Assembly: GCA_005116745.1 (NCBI GenBank)
Contig: SWDS01000002.1
Span: 232,919 to 296,918, forward strand
Direction: 5' to 3'
DNA: 64,000 nt
Source of the DNA: Nitrospira sp.
GTDB lineage: Bacteria > Nitrospirota > Nitrospiria > Nitrospirales > Nitrospiraceae
Positions 1 through 9,357 of the stretch are shown here, piece after piece (positions within the stretch are counted from its first letter, which is position 1; every line of letters starts with the position of its first letter). The position numbers were made by a program, and so were the translations under genes. Under the pieces are notes generated by a model, which searched no databases, had not been told where the DNA came from, and saw nothing but the letters and a program-made list of their open reading frames with translations.

Positions 1-1
1 G

Positions 2-115
2 TCCAAATATCACTTCCCGATGTATCTGAAGGAAATTGAGTATCGCTTCAACCACCGCAAAGAAAATCTCTTCAAGCTCTTCTTGCGGTGTTTCTTTGGT
101 TACGTTTCGCCCTAA
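2..115 (+). mobile_element. IS transposase, C-terminal end only (cut by window edge)
   Basis: An open frame enters from the left edge and ends in TAA at 113-115. Its 37 residues contain the stretch EYRFNHRKENLF, which resembles the end of the DDE transposases of the IS1595/ISXO2 type, where an E-x-x-x-R-x-N-x-R pattern closes the catalytic core. The rest of the element lies outside the window, so intactness cannot be judged. The stop codon abuts the end of the convergent pentapeptide gene with no space, which suggests an insertion boundary or very tight packing. Family assignment is by pattern only. Confidence 0.6.
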
Positions 116-985
116 TTACCTATCCTTATTAGGCTCCACACAAAATTTAACGCCCGTGAACGTAGTCGCCTCGTAAAACACTGCCTTCTGAAATGTCACC
201 CTGCCACGAAATCTAGTTCCCTCAAAATCTGCCCCTTTCTGAAATGTTACCTCTGAGAAGTTTGCAGCCCAATCACCTGACTGATCCCCAAAGCAAGTGT
301 CCTCAAAATAGGTCTTCTCGTTGAATGTAGAATCATGAAAGTTGATACCGGAGAAGTGGGCGCGCGAACAATCGACGTATTTTTTAAATTGGCAACCGTT
401 AAACTCAACAGAAGATGTGAAGGAAATGGAGTTCAAATGCACGGACCTTTTGAACAGACACCGCTCGAATCGCATCTTTACGGCTTGCAGGCCTGAAGAC
501 CCACCGGAAAATTCTAATTCGCCGAACTCGCACTTCTCCGCATCAAAAGTCAGTTGCAGTTGTCGGTTATCCCATAGCAGGCGAACCTCTCCCCCCCCTT
601 GAATAGTGACCGCTTCAAGATTCAGATTGAGTTTTGATTTATTGCATGCTCCATTGCCAAATGTACAATTCACGAAACATAGTCGTGCGATTTTCGCCTC
701 TTGGGCAAAGAACCCGTTCTTGAACTGGCAGTCCTCGAACTCTACAGCACGCTTCATACAAGCATTTTTCAAAAATGCCAGCTCGTCAATGGCGCATTTT
801 GTGAACCTTAGGAACCGCCCGGCTTTCGGCAACGTCAGTTTCTTATTGAACGTGCAGTTAGAAATATATCGATCTCGGCTGCCTTCCATTATGGTGCAAT
901 CATTTGATACTATTGCGGAAGTAATCTCGCCATTGGCATCCTGGTTCAACTGACAGTTGAAGGTCTCTGCATCCATTTCTTTCAT
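116..985 (-). CDS. Pentapeptide-repeat-like protein
   Basis: A 289-aa protein with many loosely repeated five-residue units centred on Phe, such as CQFKN, CTFGN, CLFKR, CQFKK, STFNE, VTFQK, TRFRG and AVFYE. In the family these build a right-handed quadrilateral beta-helix. There is no signal peptide or obvious membrane segment. The ATG at 985 is chosen because GGAG lies about 8 nt upstream; the frame stays open to a TTG at 1027. The partner and function are unknown. The same class of repeat recurs in the membrane-anchored protein at 57.4-58.8 kb, but the two are not otherwise alike. Confidence 0.7.
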   Translation of the reverse strand: MKEMDAETFNCQLNQDANGEITSAIVSNDCTIMEGSRDRYISNCTFNKKLTLPKAGRFLRFTKCAIDELAFLKNACMKRAVEFEDCQFKNGFFAQEAKIARLCFVNCTFGNGACNKSKLNLNLEAVTIQGGGEVRLLWDNRQLQLTFDAEKCEFGELEFSGGSSGLQAVKMRFERCLFKRSVHLNSISFTSSVEFNGCQFKKYVDCSRAHFSGINFHDSTFNEKTYFEDTCFGDQSGDWAANFSEVTFQKGADFEGTRFRGRVTFQKAVFYEATTFTGVKFCVEPNKDR

Positions 986-1202
986 ATAGAAGACTCCGTC
1001 AAGACAACACGACGACCCGTGCGGCAATCACGGCGGTAGCCTACGTTTCACTCCTCAACCTGTCAATATAGCCGGAAGGGATTCGCGCATATTAAGCCTG
1101 AACATGACGTAGTCCAGCCTCACGTAGTTGACAACTCAAGTTACAGCTTAGCGGCTGGACTCAGCTCAGAAAGAACCGAAGGAGCAACACACCGTAACAC
1201 CG

Positions 1203-2048
1203 CTACAGCGTTTGCCTGATCGAAGCATCATGGGATGCGGAGAGCGGGGCTGAGGCCTTGGGATTCTGAATCAGCCTACGCACTCGTGGTTGAATACGCT
1301 GCTGTTTGGGTCGTTCAATCAACTCCACATTCGCCAGCTTGACCGCCGCTCTTGAGGGAAGCGGGTCGACATCCCAGAGCGAGATCAACACGGCGCTGAG
1401 GGTGGGGACCTTGGTGAGCAGGACCGTCACCACCCCGGCGAGTGCCTTCAGATCCAACCAGATCGCTTCCGAACGAGCATTCTTTTCCCCCTGAAGGTCA
1501 GCGCGTGGAATTGAAATACTGAGCACGACCGGATCGCAATAGTCGGCCAATTGCTTGGCCTTTTGCCGGATACGCGCAAGAATTCGATGAATTAGGATAA
1601 CGCCCCGATCCTCTTCCTCCCCAACAACCTCATCAAGATCGAGTCCGCGTAGAGGTAATCGTTGACGCGCCGCCGATCCCACCATTGCGGTGACTTCCAC
1701 GAAAAAACGTTCGCGACCGAGATCACATTCAAAATCGGCTGTTCGCGCCTGCGACTCTGGCAAAAACGTGACCCGGACTCCGACACGAAATAATTGGGTG
1801 GCCAATTCCAACTCAGCAAGCGCGGATTCCCTCACCCCGTAATCATAGTGCGTGAGCCGCCACACGAGGCGGCCCACACGGAGTTTGCTTGATTGATCGG
1901 CGCAGTGACGATGAAGCATATTCCACCGATCGTGAAGTTCGCCAGAAAGCCCCTCCTCTTCCCGTTTCCAGGCTGGTATCGGTTCCGGCTGCCGGCCTCG
2001 CAGAGGTGCAACCAATCTGAATGTTTTTCGTGGGCGAAACCGTGCCAC
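1203..2048 (-). CDS. Unknown protein, possible PD-(D/E)XK-like fold
   Basis: A 281-aa protein starting with GTG at 2048, with GGAGG upstream, three bases after the stop of the preceding gene, so the two are probably co-translated. Residues around 75-125 read like a degenerate restriction-endonuclease core: an early Glu in a helix (ALAELELATQLF), an Asp in TADFE, then FFVEVTAM, where VEVT would occupy the place of the usual E-x-K strand. The lysine is replaced by Thr, so catalysis is doubtful. The N-terminus is basic and Pro/Arg-rich. No family is recognised with certainty and the function is unknown. Confidence 0.55.
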   Translation of the reverse strand: MARFRPRKTFRLVAPLRGRQPEPIPAWKREEEGLSGELHDRWNMLHRHCADQSSKLRVGRLVWRLTHYDYGVRESALAELELATQLFRVGVRVTFLPESQARTADFECDLGRERFFVEVTAMVGSAARQRLPLRGLDLDEVVGEEEDRGVILIHRILARIRQKAKQLADYCDPVVLSISIPRADLQGEKNARSEAIWLDLKALAGVVTVLLTKVPTLSAVLISLWDVDPLPSRAAVKLANVELIERPKQQRIQPRVRRLIQNPKASAPLSASHDASIRQTL

Positions 2049-2051
2049 CGT

Positions 2052-2381
2052 TTACGCGACCTCCGAATCCCCCTCATCTTGACTGGACAGGCCCGACAGC
2101 TCAGGTTGCCGCTTAGCCAATTCATCGGCCACTTCATCCAACCATCTGCCCGCACATCCCAATACCTCACGCACCAACGGCTCTGGCTGCCCCGTTTGCT
2201 TGATCGTCCATTGAGAAACATATTCGAGCAGCGTCTCGCGGTCAAATGATCGAGTTGAATGGGTCGCGAGCGCAGAGAGTTCCCTCAGACCCACGCGCAG
2301 AATGTCCCCCACGGTCTCCCGTCCATAGGACGTACTCGCCGTGACATACTGGACTACGCGATGAAGTTCATGGTCGTTCAT
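2052..2381 (-). CDS. Unknown small protein, first gene of a two-gene unit
   Basis: The 109-aa product from ATG 2381 is mostly helical and acidic at the end (SSQDEGDSEVA). The frame is open further, to 2510, but a start there would run far into the region opposite the M3 peptidase promoter; the ATG at 2381 gives a divergent arrangement with that gene (start 2535). It lies 3 nt before the unknown nuclease-like gene. A segment with Asp-Arg-Glu-Thr-Leu-Leu and conserved-looking Trp residues gives no recognisable family. The role is unknown; pairing with the next gene suggests that they act together. Confidence 0.5.
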   Translation of the reverse strand: MNDHELHRVVQYVTASTSYGRETVGDILRVGLRELSALATHSTRSFDRETLLEYVSQWTIKQTGQPEPLVREVLGCAGRWLDEVADELAKRQPELSGLSSQDEGDSEVA

Positions 2382-2534
2382 GGTGCTGTCCGTTCGAAGA
2401 ATTCTTACACCATAGCCGTGACCTGTCAACGCCGCGATCTTGTTCAGTCCGGCAATTTTCTCCAATCTCGCCGTGGCCTGGTGATACACTACCGCCTGTT
2501 CCTGGCACACAACTTACTTGAGAGGAGACTCGGC

Positions 2535-4331
2535 ATGGCCGCCAGACGTCCGGTTCGACAGAAGACTTCCACATCCCTTATATCCAACCAGTGGGATCTC
2601 ACCCACCTCGTGAAGAACCCGCTGAAAGATTTGAAGCAACATCTGGCGGCCTTGGATGCACAGGTTGTGCAGATTGAGTCAGCTCGTCCTCGACTCCAGG
2701 CAACCATGGCGAGCACTGATTTCCACTCGCTCCTAAAAATCACCGAATCGATCGCAGAAGGGTCTGCCCGGCTTGGCGCATTCGCCTACCTCTGGTTTTC
2801 GGAAAACACCACAAACACCCAAGCGCGATCGTTTAAGGCGCAGGTAGAGGAGCGGCTCACCGGCATTACCAATCGCCTGCTGTTTCTCGATCTCTGGTGG
2901 CAGGGAGTCGATCAGAAGAATGCGGCACGGCTGATGACCGACGCCGGCGACCTTCGGTACTACCTGGAAACCATCAGACGCTATACGCCTCACACACTGT
3001 CTGAATCAGAAGAGAAGATCATCAATATCAAGAATGTCACTGGACGGAGCGCGGTCAATACCCTCTATGACGTGGTGACCAACGGACTGACATTCACGAT
3101 GAAGATCGGCGGGAAAACCCGCACCATGAACCGCGAAGAACTCATGAGCCACGTGCGGAGCCCTAAGGCATCCATCCGCCAGGCCACCTACAGAGAACTC
3201 TATCGGGTCTTCTCGGGCCAACGAGACCTGCTCGGAGAGATGTATCGGACACTCGTGAATGACTGGAAAGCGGAGAACGTCGGACTCCGTAGGTTTGCCT
3301 CTCCCATTGCCACCCGCAACCTCGGCAATGATGTGCCGGACCAAGCGGTCGATGTGCTGTTGGCGACCTGCGCCAAGAATGTCGAGATCTTCCAGACCTA
3401 CTTCAAACTGAAAGCAAAGATCTGCAAGATCTCCCCGATGAATCGGTACCATATTTATGCCCCCCATCGGGCAGAGACCAAGAAGTATGCGTATGCCGAT
3501 GCCGTCCGCATGGTGCTGGGCGCCTATCGCGGCTTTTCTCCCCAGCTTGCAGACCTCGCCGAACAGGTCTTGAGGGAACGACGCATCGATGGGCCAACAC
3601 GTCCTGGCAAACTAGGCGGCGCCTATTGCTACAGCGTGGCGCCAGGCCAGACACCGTACGTGATGTTGAATTTCACCGGGGAAGCCCGAGACATCGCCAC
3701 CATGGCCCATGAGCTCGGCCATGCCGTCCACGGAATGATGGCCAAAGACCATTCGATCTTTACCTTCCATTCGACCCTCCCCTTGGCGGAGACAGCGTCT
3801 GTCTTCGGTGAACGCATTCTCTCCGACACCCTCATGTCGAACGAGCGCAACAAAGCCGTTCGACAGGGCTTGCTCCTGAGTCAACTGGATGACATCTATG
3901 CCACCGTGGTGCGGCAGGCCTATTTCATTCGCTTCGAACAAACAGCGCATCGAATGGTGGGAGAAGGGGCGACAGGAGACCAACTGGCCAAAACCTATTT
4001 GGCTGAACTTCGACAGCAATTTGGCAAAGCGGTGAAAGTGCCGGAAGAGTTTCAATGGGAATGGCTCATGATTCCCCATCTCTTCGCCAGTCCGTTCTAT
4101 TGCTACGCTTACAGCTTTGGCAATCTGCTCGTACTCGCCCTCTACAGAATGTACAAGGAGCAAGGGGAATCATTTGTCCCACAATACCTGAACTTGCTTG
4201 CCACCGGCGGATCGCAATCCCCTCGAGATATTCTGAGCAAGATGGATGTGGATATGACGTCCGGAGCATTCTGGCAATCAGGATTCGACACCATCCAGGA
4301 CATGGTCCAGCAGCTGGAAGACACGATGTAA
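2535..4331 (+). CDS. pepF: M3-family oligoendopeptidase (PepF-like)
   Basis: A 598-aa cytoplasmic zinc metallopeptidase that cleaves oligopeptides. The zinc motif HELGH is visible near residue 391 within MAHELGHAVHG, followed about 27 residues later by the Glu-containing helix LAETASVFGE, as in M3 enzymes. The length fits oligoendopeptidase F (about 600 aa). The frame is open back to 2259, but the ATG at 2535 is preferred because AGGAG sits 8 nt upstream and the extension is Arg-rich and low in family character. The C-terminal SYSFGNLLVLALY segment is also typical. It is monocistronic, with a convergent pseudouridine synthase downstream. Confidence 0.9.
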   Translation: MAARRPVRQKTSTSLISNQWDLTHLVKNPLKDLKQHLAALDAQVVQIESARPRLQATMASTDFHSLLKITESIAEGSARLGAFAYLWFSENTTNTQARSFKAQVEERLTGITNRLLFLDLWWQGVDQKNAARLMTDAGDLRYYLETIRRYTPHTLSESEEKIINIKNVTGRSAVNTLYDVVTNGLTFTMKIGGKTRTMNREELMSHVRSPKASIRQATYRELYRVFSGQRDLLGEMYRTLVNDWKAENVGLRRFASPIATRNLGNDVPDQAVDVLLATCAKNVEIFQTYFKLKAKICKISPMNRYHIYAPHRAETKKYAYADAVRMVLGAYRGFSPQLADLAEQVLRERRIDGPTRPGKLGGAYCYSVAPGQTPYVMLNFTGEARDIATMAHELGHAVHGMMAKDHSIFTFHSTLPLAETASVFGERILSDTLMSNERNKAVRQGLLLSQLDDIYATVVRQAYFIRFEQTAHRMVGEGATGDQLAKTYLAELRQQFGKAVKVPEEFQWEWLMIPHLFASPFYCYAYSFGNLLVLALYRMYKEQGESFVPQYLNLLATGGSQSPRDILSKMDVDMTSGAFWQSGFDTIQDMVQQLEDTM

Positions 4332-4410
4332 GCCGCTGGATTGACGGTTGCTGCAGAAGCACTCACTAATCCTGGGTCGGCGAACGACAGAGTGACCAAG
4401 AGGTCACCGT

Positions 4411-4992
4411 TTACAGATTGCTCAGTTGGTTGATCGCCTTGATTTCCTCCTCCTCCAAGACTCGCCATTCACCCAGGTTGAGGTCGCCCAGGCGAACTGG
4501 TCCGATGGCGATGCGCACCAGCCGCAATGTGGGATGGCCTACCGCAGCCGTCATACGACGAACCTGACGGTTCATCCCTTCACTGATCGTGATTTCCATC
4601 CACGCCGTTGGAACATTTTTTCGAAACCTGATGGGCACGGACCGTTCTGGCAATGGTGGCTCCGTATCGAGCAACCTCACCTGCGCCGGTCTTGTTCGCT
4701 TTCCACCAAGCAGCACACCTGCGCAGAGCCGTTCGATCGCTGGTTCATCTGGAATCCGTTCAACCTGTACCAAATAGACTTTCGGCAATTTGTGCTGTGG
4801 ATCGGTAATCCGGTGCACCAACGCTCCATTCGAAGTCAAAATCATCAGCCCTTCGCTGTCCTGATCGAGACGCCCCGCCGCATAAACGTGAGGGACCATG
4901 ATGTAGTCCGCCAGCGTCGGTCTGCCTTCCAAATCGGTAAAGCATGGAAGCACCCCGTAGGGTTTATAAAATGCGATGGAATGAGTGGACAT
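4411..4992 (-). CDS. rluE: Pseudouridine synthase of the RsuA/RluE group
   Basis: A 193-aa enzyme that isomerises uridine to pseudouridine in rRNA. The catalytic motif GRLDQDSEGL is at about residues 40-49, with Asp43 as the nucleophile, and the family's closing motif EGMNRQVRRM appears near residue 145. There is no N-terminal S4 domain, so it resembles RluE, which acts on 23S rRNA near position 2457, more than RsuA or RluB. The ATG at 4992 gives the normal start just before the first strand (HSIAFYKPYGVL); the frame is open to 5169. It converges with the M3 peptidase gene, ending 79 bp away. Confidence 0.88.
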   Translation of the reverse strand: MSTHSIAFYKPYGVLPCFTDLEGRPTLADYIMVPHVYAAGRLDQDSEGLMILTSNGALVHRITDPQHKLPKVYLVQVERIPDEPAIERLCAGVLLGGKRTRPAQVRLLDTEPPLPERSVPIRFRKNVPTAWMEITISEGMNRQVRRMTAAVGHPTLRLVRIAIGPVRLGDLNLGEWRVLEEEEIKAINQLSNL

Positions 4993-5173
4993 AGCCGTTT
5001 CGAACCCTGCCTGTATGGTATCAATCATGCCGTATCGTGCTTTGGGGAAATAGTCGGAAGTTGTGGCATGAAACTTACTGAAGACTAACAGAAAAGGATA
5101 TTGGCAAGGTGTGAAAGCTTCGGCATGATATGGGAGATGAAGTACGAGTGCACACCTATCGACCGGCAACTCT

Positions 5174-5244
5174 CGGCCAGTAGCGGAAGTTCAGTACCGA
5201 GATCACACCGCCATAAAGCGGTCCTCTGCCCTGTCGCAGTAACG
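5174..5244 (+). repeat. Dispersed repeat family R2, copy 1
   Basis: This contains the family core GCGGAAGTTC, then GAGATCACACCGCCATAAAG, then CGGTCCTC and GCCCTGT, ending near a TAACG. It matches the copies at 5605, 8730, 54503 and 58936. All copies are intergenic. Boundaries are set by visual alignment. Confidence 0.75.
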
Positions 5245-5604
5245 TTCGCCATCACTGGGCCAATTGAACGGACGCTGTCCTATCCCGCCACACGCCTTCC
5301 TCCTATTGAGCAGACCTGGAACCGTGCCTCTCAGATGTCAGCCTCAGCGCTGAATCGCATCGGCGTCGTGATCGAGAATGGGTTGATCGAACAAGGCCTA
5401 TCGTAACCCGTACACTCAGGTCTGCTCGAATCTCCGCCCATGCCTGCCCCATCAACGCCCCACACAATTCTGGATGTCACTGAAGACAGTGAGATCGGCA
5501 GCGGCAGCGGATTGGGGAGCAGCCGGGATAACGGAATATTCAATCAGATGAGGGCACATGACGCCGTGTACGTCTGCTGTGGCTCGGATACCGATGGTCG
5601 AAGA

Positions 5605-5671
5605 CGGCCAAGTGCGGAAGTTCGGCGCCGAGATCGCACCACCATAAAGCAGTCCTTAGCCCGCATTGAAT
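5605..5671 (+). repeat. Dispersed repeat family R2, copy 2
   Basis: The core reads GCGGAAGTTCGGCGCCGAGA, followed by TCGCACCACCATAAAGC and AGTCCTTAGCCC. It lies just past the 3' end of the beta-propeller gene (stop at 5684), in the same orientation as copy 1. Confidence 0.75.
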
Positions 5672-5683
5672 GAAGCCAAAGCC

Positions 5684-6970
5684 CTAAGTTTCGATTTGCA
5701 GGGGGATTCTCCATATACTACGACTGTGCAGATTAGTGCGAGATGCAGGATCAGGATCAACAAAGTACAGAAATGGATTATTTCCTGTGAATTGGAAGAC
5801 GTAACCACTTGAGGTGGGATCGACTATGCTGGGGTAGTAGGTCGTATTTGGTACCACATGTTCGCTATTCGGCCCATCCTCAACTAGCGAAATTCCGTGC
5901 TGCTCCCAGTTTGGACTAGCCAGAGAATCGCTCAAGGTATAGCACACAGTACGGGCACCACGATTGGCATAGCCGAGCGCAATCCACTGTTGAGCAGTTT
6001 GGTGATAGACTAATCGATAACCAAGTAATTGTCCCTTCGTAGGAAATTGTTGGTAAGGACAGTATTCCTCTCGGTGCCAGAGCTTAACCGTTTGACCCCC
6101 AACCCCATCGATGCGCCACCCTTGCCAGGTATTGACATCAATTGCTTTCCAGCCGAGCGCCGTAAAGACTTCCCAGGCCCGTGGATGGCCAGGATGCTGG
6201 GTTCGGATCATGGCAAAGCCGCCTTGATTCAAGCACTGGATTCCGTCATTTTGGTAGGTCTGACCAAGCCAGTTCGACGCTGTACACAATGCGTAGCAGT
6301 AAGCCCCTTCGCTGACGATATTAGACGGATGATAAAACCCATAATTAATCTTGGGCGGCCACGGGCGCATGTGAGAAGGCTCAGGAATCAGCACGGTCCG
6401 CCAGGAGTTCGAACGACCGCCGTTGTCATCATACGGATGGTAGGGCTGCGGCAGAAACGTTTGACCGCCATCAAATGAAAACATCTGATGAATGGTATTA
6501 ATCCAGTGTTCCGTCGTCGCGTTTGGGCAGGAATCAGGATAAAACTCGTGATGACAGAGCGCCGAAAACGTATAGCCATCCGCTGTCCAGGGACTGAATA
6601 CCCAAAAATTGTGATCATAGTCGGCCTCAACACAGCTTCCCGCCACCAGATTCCTCCCATAGCCACGATGGTAATATCGTTCAGGACGATTCGGATGGGG
6701 ATAGGTACGTCCGGAATGAAAAACGATATCGCCCTGATCAAGTACTCTAAGCGGTCGCAGGTTGCTATCTAATGGGACTCTGTAATTGACAATATTTGCT
6801 GCAATGACAAAACATTCACCGTTTACATTTCTCCACGGGTTAAATGGGTTATCAAACGTACAGACACTCTTCTGTGGATCTGGGAAGTTCTCAGCCGAAG
6901 GGTCATGATATACCTCCCAATCCCAAACCAGCTCTTTCTGGCCAGCAAATCGTATTCTCTCAATGGGCAT
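5684..6970 (-). CDS. Unknown protein, predicted beta-propeller
   Basis: A 428-aa protein rich in Trp, Tyr and Gly, with repeated short beta-strand segments such as FNPWRNVNGECFV, NFWVFSPWTADG, QMFSFDGGQTFL and SGYVFQFTGNNPFLYF. This pattern, with Asp-box-like SFDGGQTFL, suggests a propeller of the sialidase or glycosidase type. There is no signal peptide despite the extracellular character. It follows, 177 bp downstream, the beta-helix protein on the same strand, and the two may act on the same polysaccharide. No catalytic residues can be assigned. Confidence 0.55.
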   Translation of the reverse strand: MPIERIRFAGQKELVWDWEVYHDPSAENFPDPQKSVCTFDNPFNPWRNVNGECFVIAANIVNYRVPLDSNLRPLRVLDQGDIVFHSGRTYPHPNRPERYYHRGYGRNLVAGSCVEADYDHNFWVFSPWTADGYTFSALCHHEFYPDSCPNATTEHWINTIHQMFSFDGGQTFLPQPYHPYDDNGGRSNSWRTVLIPEPSHMRPWPPKINYGFYHPSNIVSEGAYCYALCTASNWLGQTYQNDGIQCLNQGGFAMIRTQHPGHPRAWEVFTALGWKAIDVNTWQGWRIDGVGGQTVKLWHREEYCPYQQFPTKGQLLGYRLVYHQTAQQWIALGYANRGARTVCYTLSDSLASPNWEQHGISLVEDGPNSEHVVPNTTYYPSIVDPTSSGYVFQFTGNNPFLYFVDPDPASRTNLHSRSIWRIPLQIET

Positions 6971-7147
6971 TTTGCTCTCATTTCGTTTAGCGGGAACGCG
7001 GGCTAACGCGGTGATCAGCCGCGAGTGTAACGAGACGGCTGCATCAAGTGGTTAGCCGTCTTGAAGGCAGGTTCCGTTACTGATGTTTTTCAATTGTCCA
7101 TATTCCAATTACGTCCCCTCTGTTCATCCCATTGCCAATCCGGCTGT

Positions 7148-8362
7148 TTACGGGCGCTCAGCCGCGTCTGTGTACAGAGCACCTGTATCGGTGAATCCGC
7201 AATTTGTGCCATAAAACTTCACAACCTTACGAGCGGTATTGGGTGTGTAGCCATTATAGGATGAGAATGTGCACCCAGGAATGTTGAGCTGAGCAAACCC
7301 TCCCAACTGGTCAATTCTTATGTGATTCTGAACATACGGGTCGGCCACATTCGAGTTGAAGGTACAACCCTGGCAGTTAACGGTTACTTGTTTCGTGGCC
7401 ACTACCACTCTGATGCTCGCGAGGCCTGCATTACTTTCGAAGTACGTTCCAACAAAGGTCGCAGCAACGCCGCCCTCATAGCCAGGATCGTTCAAGAATA
7501 CCGCGCACTTATTCACGTCGCCACCGCTGTAATGAGCATTGCCCTCAATAGAACCGCCGATCCAAGTAAGTGCCGAGCCATTGTTCATTTGAATTCCGTG
7601 TTGATATTGCAGAGATGCTTGGCATCCGACGAATGTCAGCGCATTTGGCATTGAATACATATTATGTCTGCCACGAAACCCAATAGCGCCCCAGCGCGCT
7701 TGGCATCGCATCCATGTACACGACAGCACATCCTGCAAGTCCCAATGCACATTGAGGTGTAGGGTTGTAATATCTTCAAAGAGAGCGTATGCCGTCAGCA
7801 GTAACTGGATGCCTATGCCGCTTCCCGTTGTTTGCCCATGAACCGTGAAGCCAGACCACTTCCCCCAGATATGTATCCCAGCTCCAATGCTCCCTCCGCG
7901 CAATCTGATGAGTGGAACATCGGCAGCGATCGCATGGATCAAGATTGTATTTCCTGAACCATCCCCTTTGACGTTGATGGTTGTACCATCGGTGTCTAAA
8001 GTGGATGCAGAAAGATCAATATCGATAGTGCGAGATATCAAGTACTTTCCGACTGGAAGATAGAGCACACCTCCTGTGCTCGCGAGATACTCGACAGCAG
8101 CAAGGACAGCTTGTGTATCATCTGTCACGCCGTCTCCCACTGCACCAAATCTTCGAACATTTGCCTCCCTGTTTGAAGCAAGATCCCACCAAGCACCATC
8201 CGCGCTCCGAAAATGCCATGGCTTCACGGGAGAGGGTGCTGCCAATAATCGACGATACAGAGCGCCGCCGCCGTCGCCACCCGAGTAGTAGCCGAGTATC
8301 TGCAAAGTCTTGATCGCCGCCGGTACTTGTGCAGCAATGGCTTCGGAACGAGAGTCGTACAT
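7148..8362 (-). CDS. Right-handed beta-helix protein of the pectate-lyase-3 / tailspike type
   Basis: A 404-aa protein. The segment VRRFGAVGDGVTDDTQAVLA near residue 90 is the hallmark entry motif of the Pectate_lyase_3 (GH28-like) domain found in polysaccharide lyases and phage tailspikes. It is followed by LYLPVGKYLIS and many short parallel-beta coils. The ATG at 8362 is preferred, with TTGGAG 6 nt upstream; a TTG four codons earlier is possible. There is no signal peptide. The protein probably binds or cleaves a surface polysaccharide. Neighbouring genes do not include phage structural proteins, so phage origin is not supported. Confidence 0.72.
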   Translation of the reverse strand: MYDSRSEAIAAQVPAAIKTLQILGYYSGGDGGGALYRRLLAAPSPVKPWHFRSADGAWWDLASNREANVRRFGAVGDGVTDDTQAVLAAVEYLASTGGVLYLPVGKYLISRTIDIDLSASTLDTDGTTINVKGDGSGNTILIHAIAADVPLIRLRGGSIGAGIHIWGKWSGFTVHGQTTGSGIGIQLLLTAYALFEDITTLHLNVHWDLQDVLSCTWMRCQARWGAIGFRGRHNMYSMPNALTFVGCQASLQYQHGIQMNNGSALTWIGGSIEGNAHYSGGDVNKCAVFLNDPGYEGGVAATFVGTYFESNAGLASIRVVVATKQVTVNCQGCTFNSNVADPYVQNHIRIDQLGGFAQLNIPGCTFSSYNGYTPNTARKVVKFYGTNCGFTDTGALYTDAAERP

Positions 8363-8538
8363 GGTGTTCTCCAAGTGAAGTCTATGAGTCGGCTAATATT
8401 TGCGCGTCATCGTAATTGCATGCGTTCAAGAGCTCACCAAAGCCTGTCCGTATAAACCGCCACTAGCGTTCGTGAAGAATATAGCAGGCTCGTTGTCGTT
8501 TCAATAAGTTGCGACGGTGGGATCGTTTATCACGGGTT

Positions 8539-8558
8539 CTTATGCGGATCGGTGTAAG
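8539..8558. repeat. 20-bp interrupted palindrome, copy 1
   Basis: CTTATGCGGATCGGTGTAAG. The half-sites CTTA, GC and GATC are symmetric about the centre. Close copies are at 9358-9377 and 53171-53190, all intergenic. Confidence 0.6.
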
Positions 8559-8729
8559 ATCCCTCTCTTGAGCAGGTTCACATCCGTAGCCCATTGCCAC
8601 GACTGCCAGTCTCCCTGGGACGTACTTGGGTAGTAGAGGAGAACCGCCTACCATAGAACGCAGACGTTGAACGGCCGCTTTTCAATTCCATGAACGACCG
8701 GTTTGGGTCGGATGGCGACGGTCGGAGAT

Positions 8730-8800
8730 CGGCCACGAGCGGCAGTTCGGCGACGAGTTCGCACCGCCCTAAAGCGGACCTCGGCCCTGTAGCAATAACG
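8730..8800 (+). repeat. Dispersed repeat family R2, copy 3
   Basis: The core is GCGGCAGTTCGGCGACGAG, then TTCGCACCGCCCTAAAGCG, then GACCTCGGCCCTGT and TAACG. It diverges slightly from the other copies. It lies downstream of the small membrane-protein gene. Confidence 0.72.
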
Positions 8801-8857
8801 TTTGAGCTCAGCGCGTGCGGAGGCCGTAGCACGTCAGCTGGAGCGAAGGGTTAGCCG

Positions 8858-9208
8858 TCACTGGCGAAAGAGCCCGGCGGCCTGAAGCTGTGGAAGGCGC
8901 CGCTTGATGGGACGGTGGATCGCCACAAAGCAAAGACCGAAGCAGAGAAGAACCCACAGCAGAGCGGGAAACTCGAGTGCAGCAGGATAACGTTCCCTTG
9001 CGATGATGATCCAACCAAGGAGTGGTGCTACGGCTGTAGTGGCAAACTTGAGCCACAAGATGGTGGAAAGTGCCACCCTCAAGAGGCGTGACAGCTTAGC
9101 GACGGCGAGCAAGGCATGCACATAGACCGTGGCGAGGACAAAAAGCGCGGCGGCGGCTACAGCGAACCAGAGCAAAGTCGCGAGCAGCAGTTCAAGCGTA
9201 GGGTGCAT
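8858..9208 (-). CDS. Small predicted inner-membrane protein
   Basis: A 116-aa protein with about three hydrophobic segments: residues 6-28 (LLLATLLWFAVAAAALFVLA), about 43-68 (ALSTILWLKFATTAVAPLLG), and about 78-96 (ALLWVLLCFGLCFVAI). It ends in a short basic tail. No family is recognised. It stands alone between two repeat-bearing intergenic regions. The consistent membrane pattern supports it as a real gene, but no function can be assigned. Confidence 0.5.
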   Translation of the reverse strand: MHPTLELLLATLLWFAVAAAALFVLATVYVHALLAVAKLSRLLRVALSTILWLKFATTAVAPLLGWIIIARERYPAALEFPALLWVLLCFGLCFVAIHRPIKRRLPQLQAAGLFRQ

Positions 9209-9357
9209 GTGCCGGCTAATAATGTTTAGACAGACTGTATAGTCCCGCTACGGCAGATTGTCCACTTCTGCCTAAACCGGCGAGCACGCACCGCTCGCCA
9301 GCCCTAACCCATTGCAGCAGGACAAGTTCCGCTCCACTACCGCGATGAGATCATCGT

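Larger units (their letters stand above)
4993..5683. other. Intergenic region with two copies of a dispersed repeat
   Basis: About 690 bases without a convincing gene. Short open frames here have no start signals or family features. The space holds two copies of the roughly 70-bp dispersed repeat (5174-5244 and 5605-5671), in the same orientation about 430 bp apart. Confidence 0.6.
8363..8857. other. Intergenic region with palindrome and dispersed repeat
   Basis: Nearly 500 bases with no credible gene. It contains the 20-bp interrupted palindrome at 8539 and R2 copy 3 at 8730, together with a linking stretch that is partly repeated in the 54.5- and 57.0-kb regions. Confidence 0.55.

Noticed and set aside
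7148-8362. Interpretation of the beta-helix gene as part of a prophage
   Set aside because: No capsid, tail, terminase or integrase genes are near; the domain also occurs in ordinary polysaccharide enzymes.
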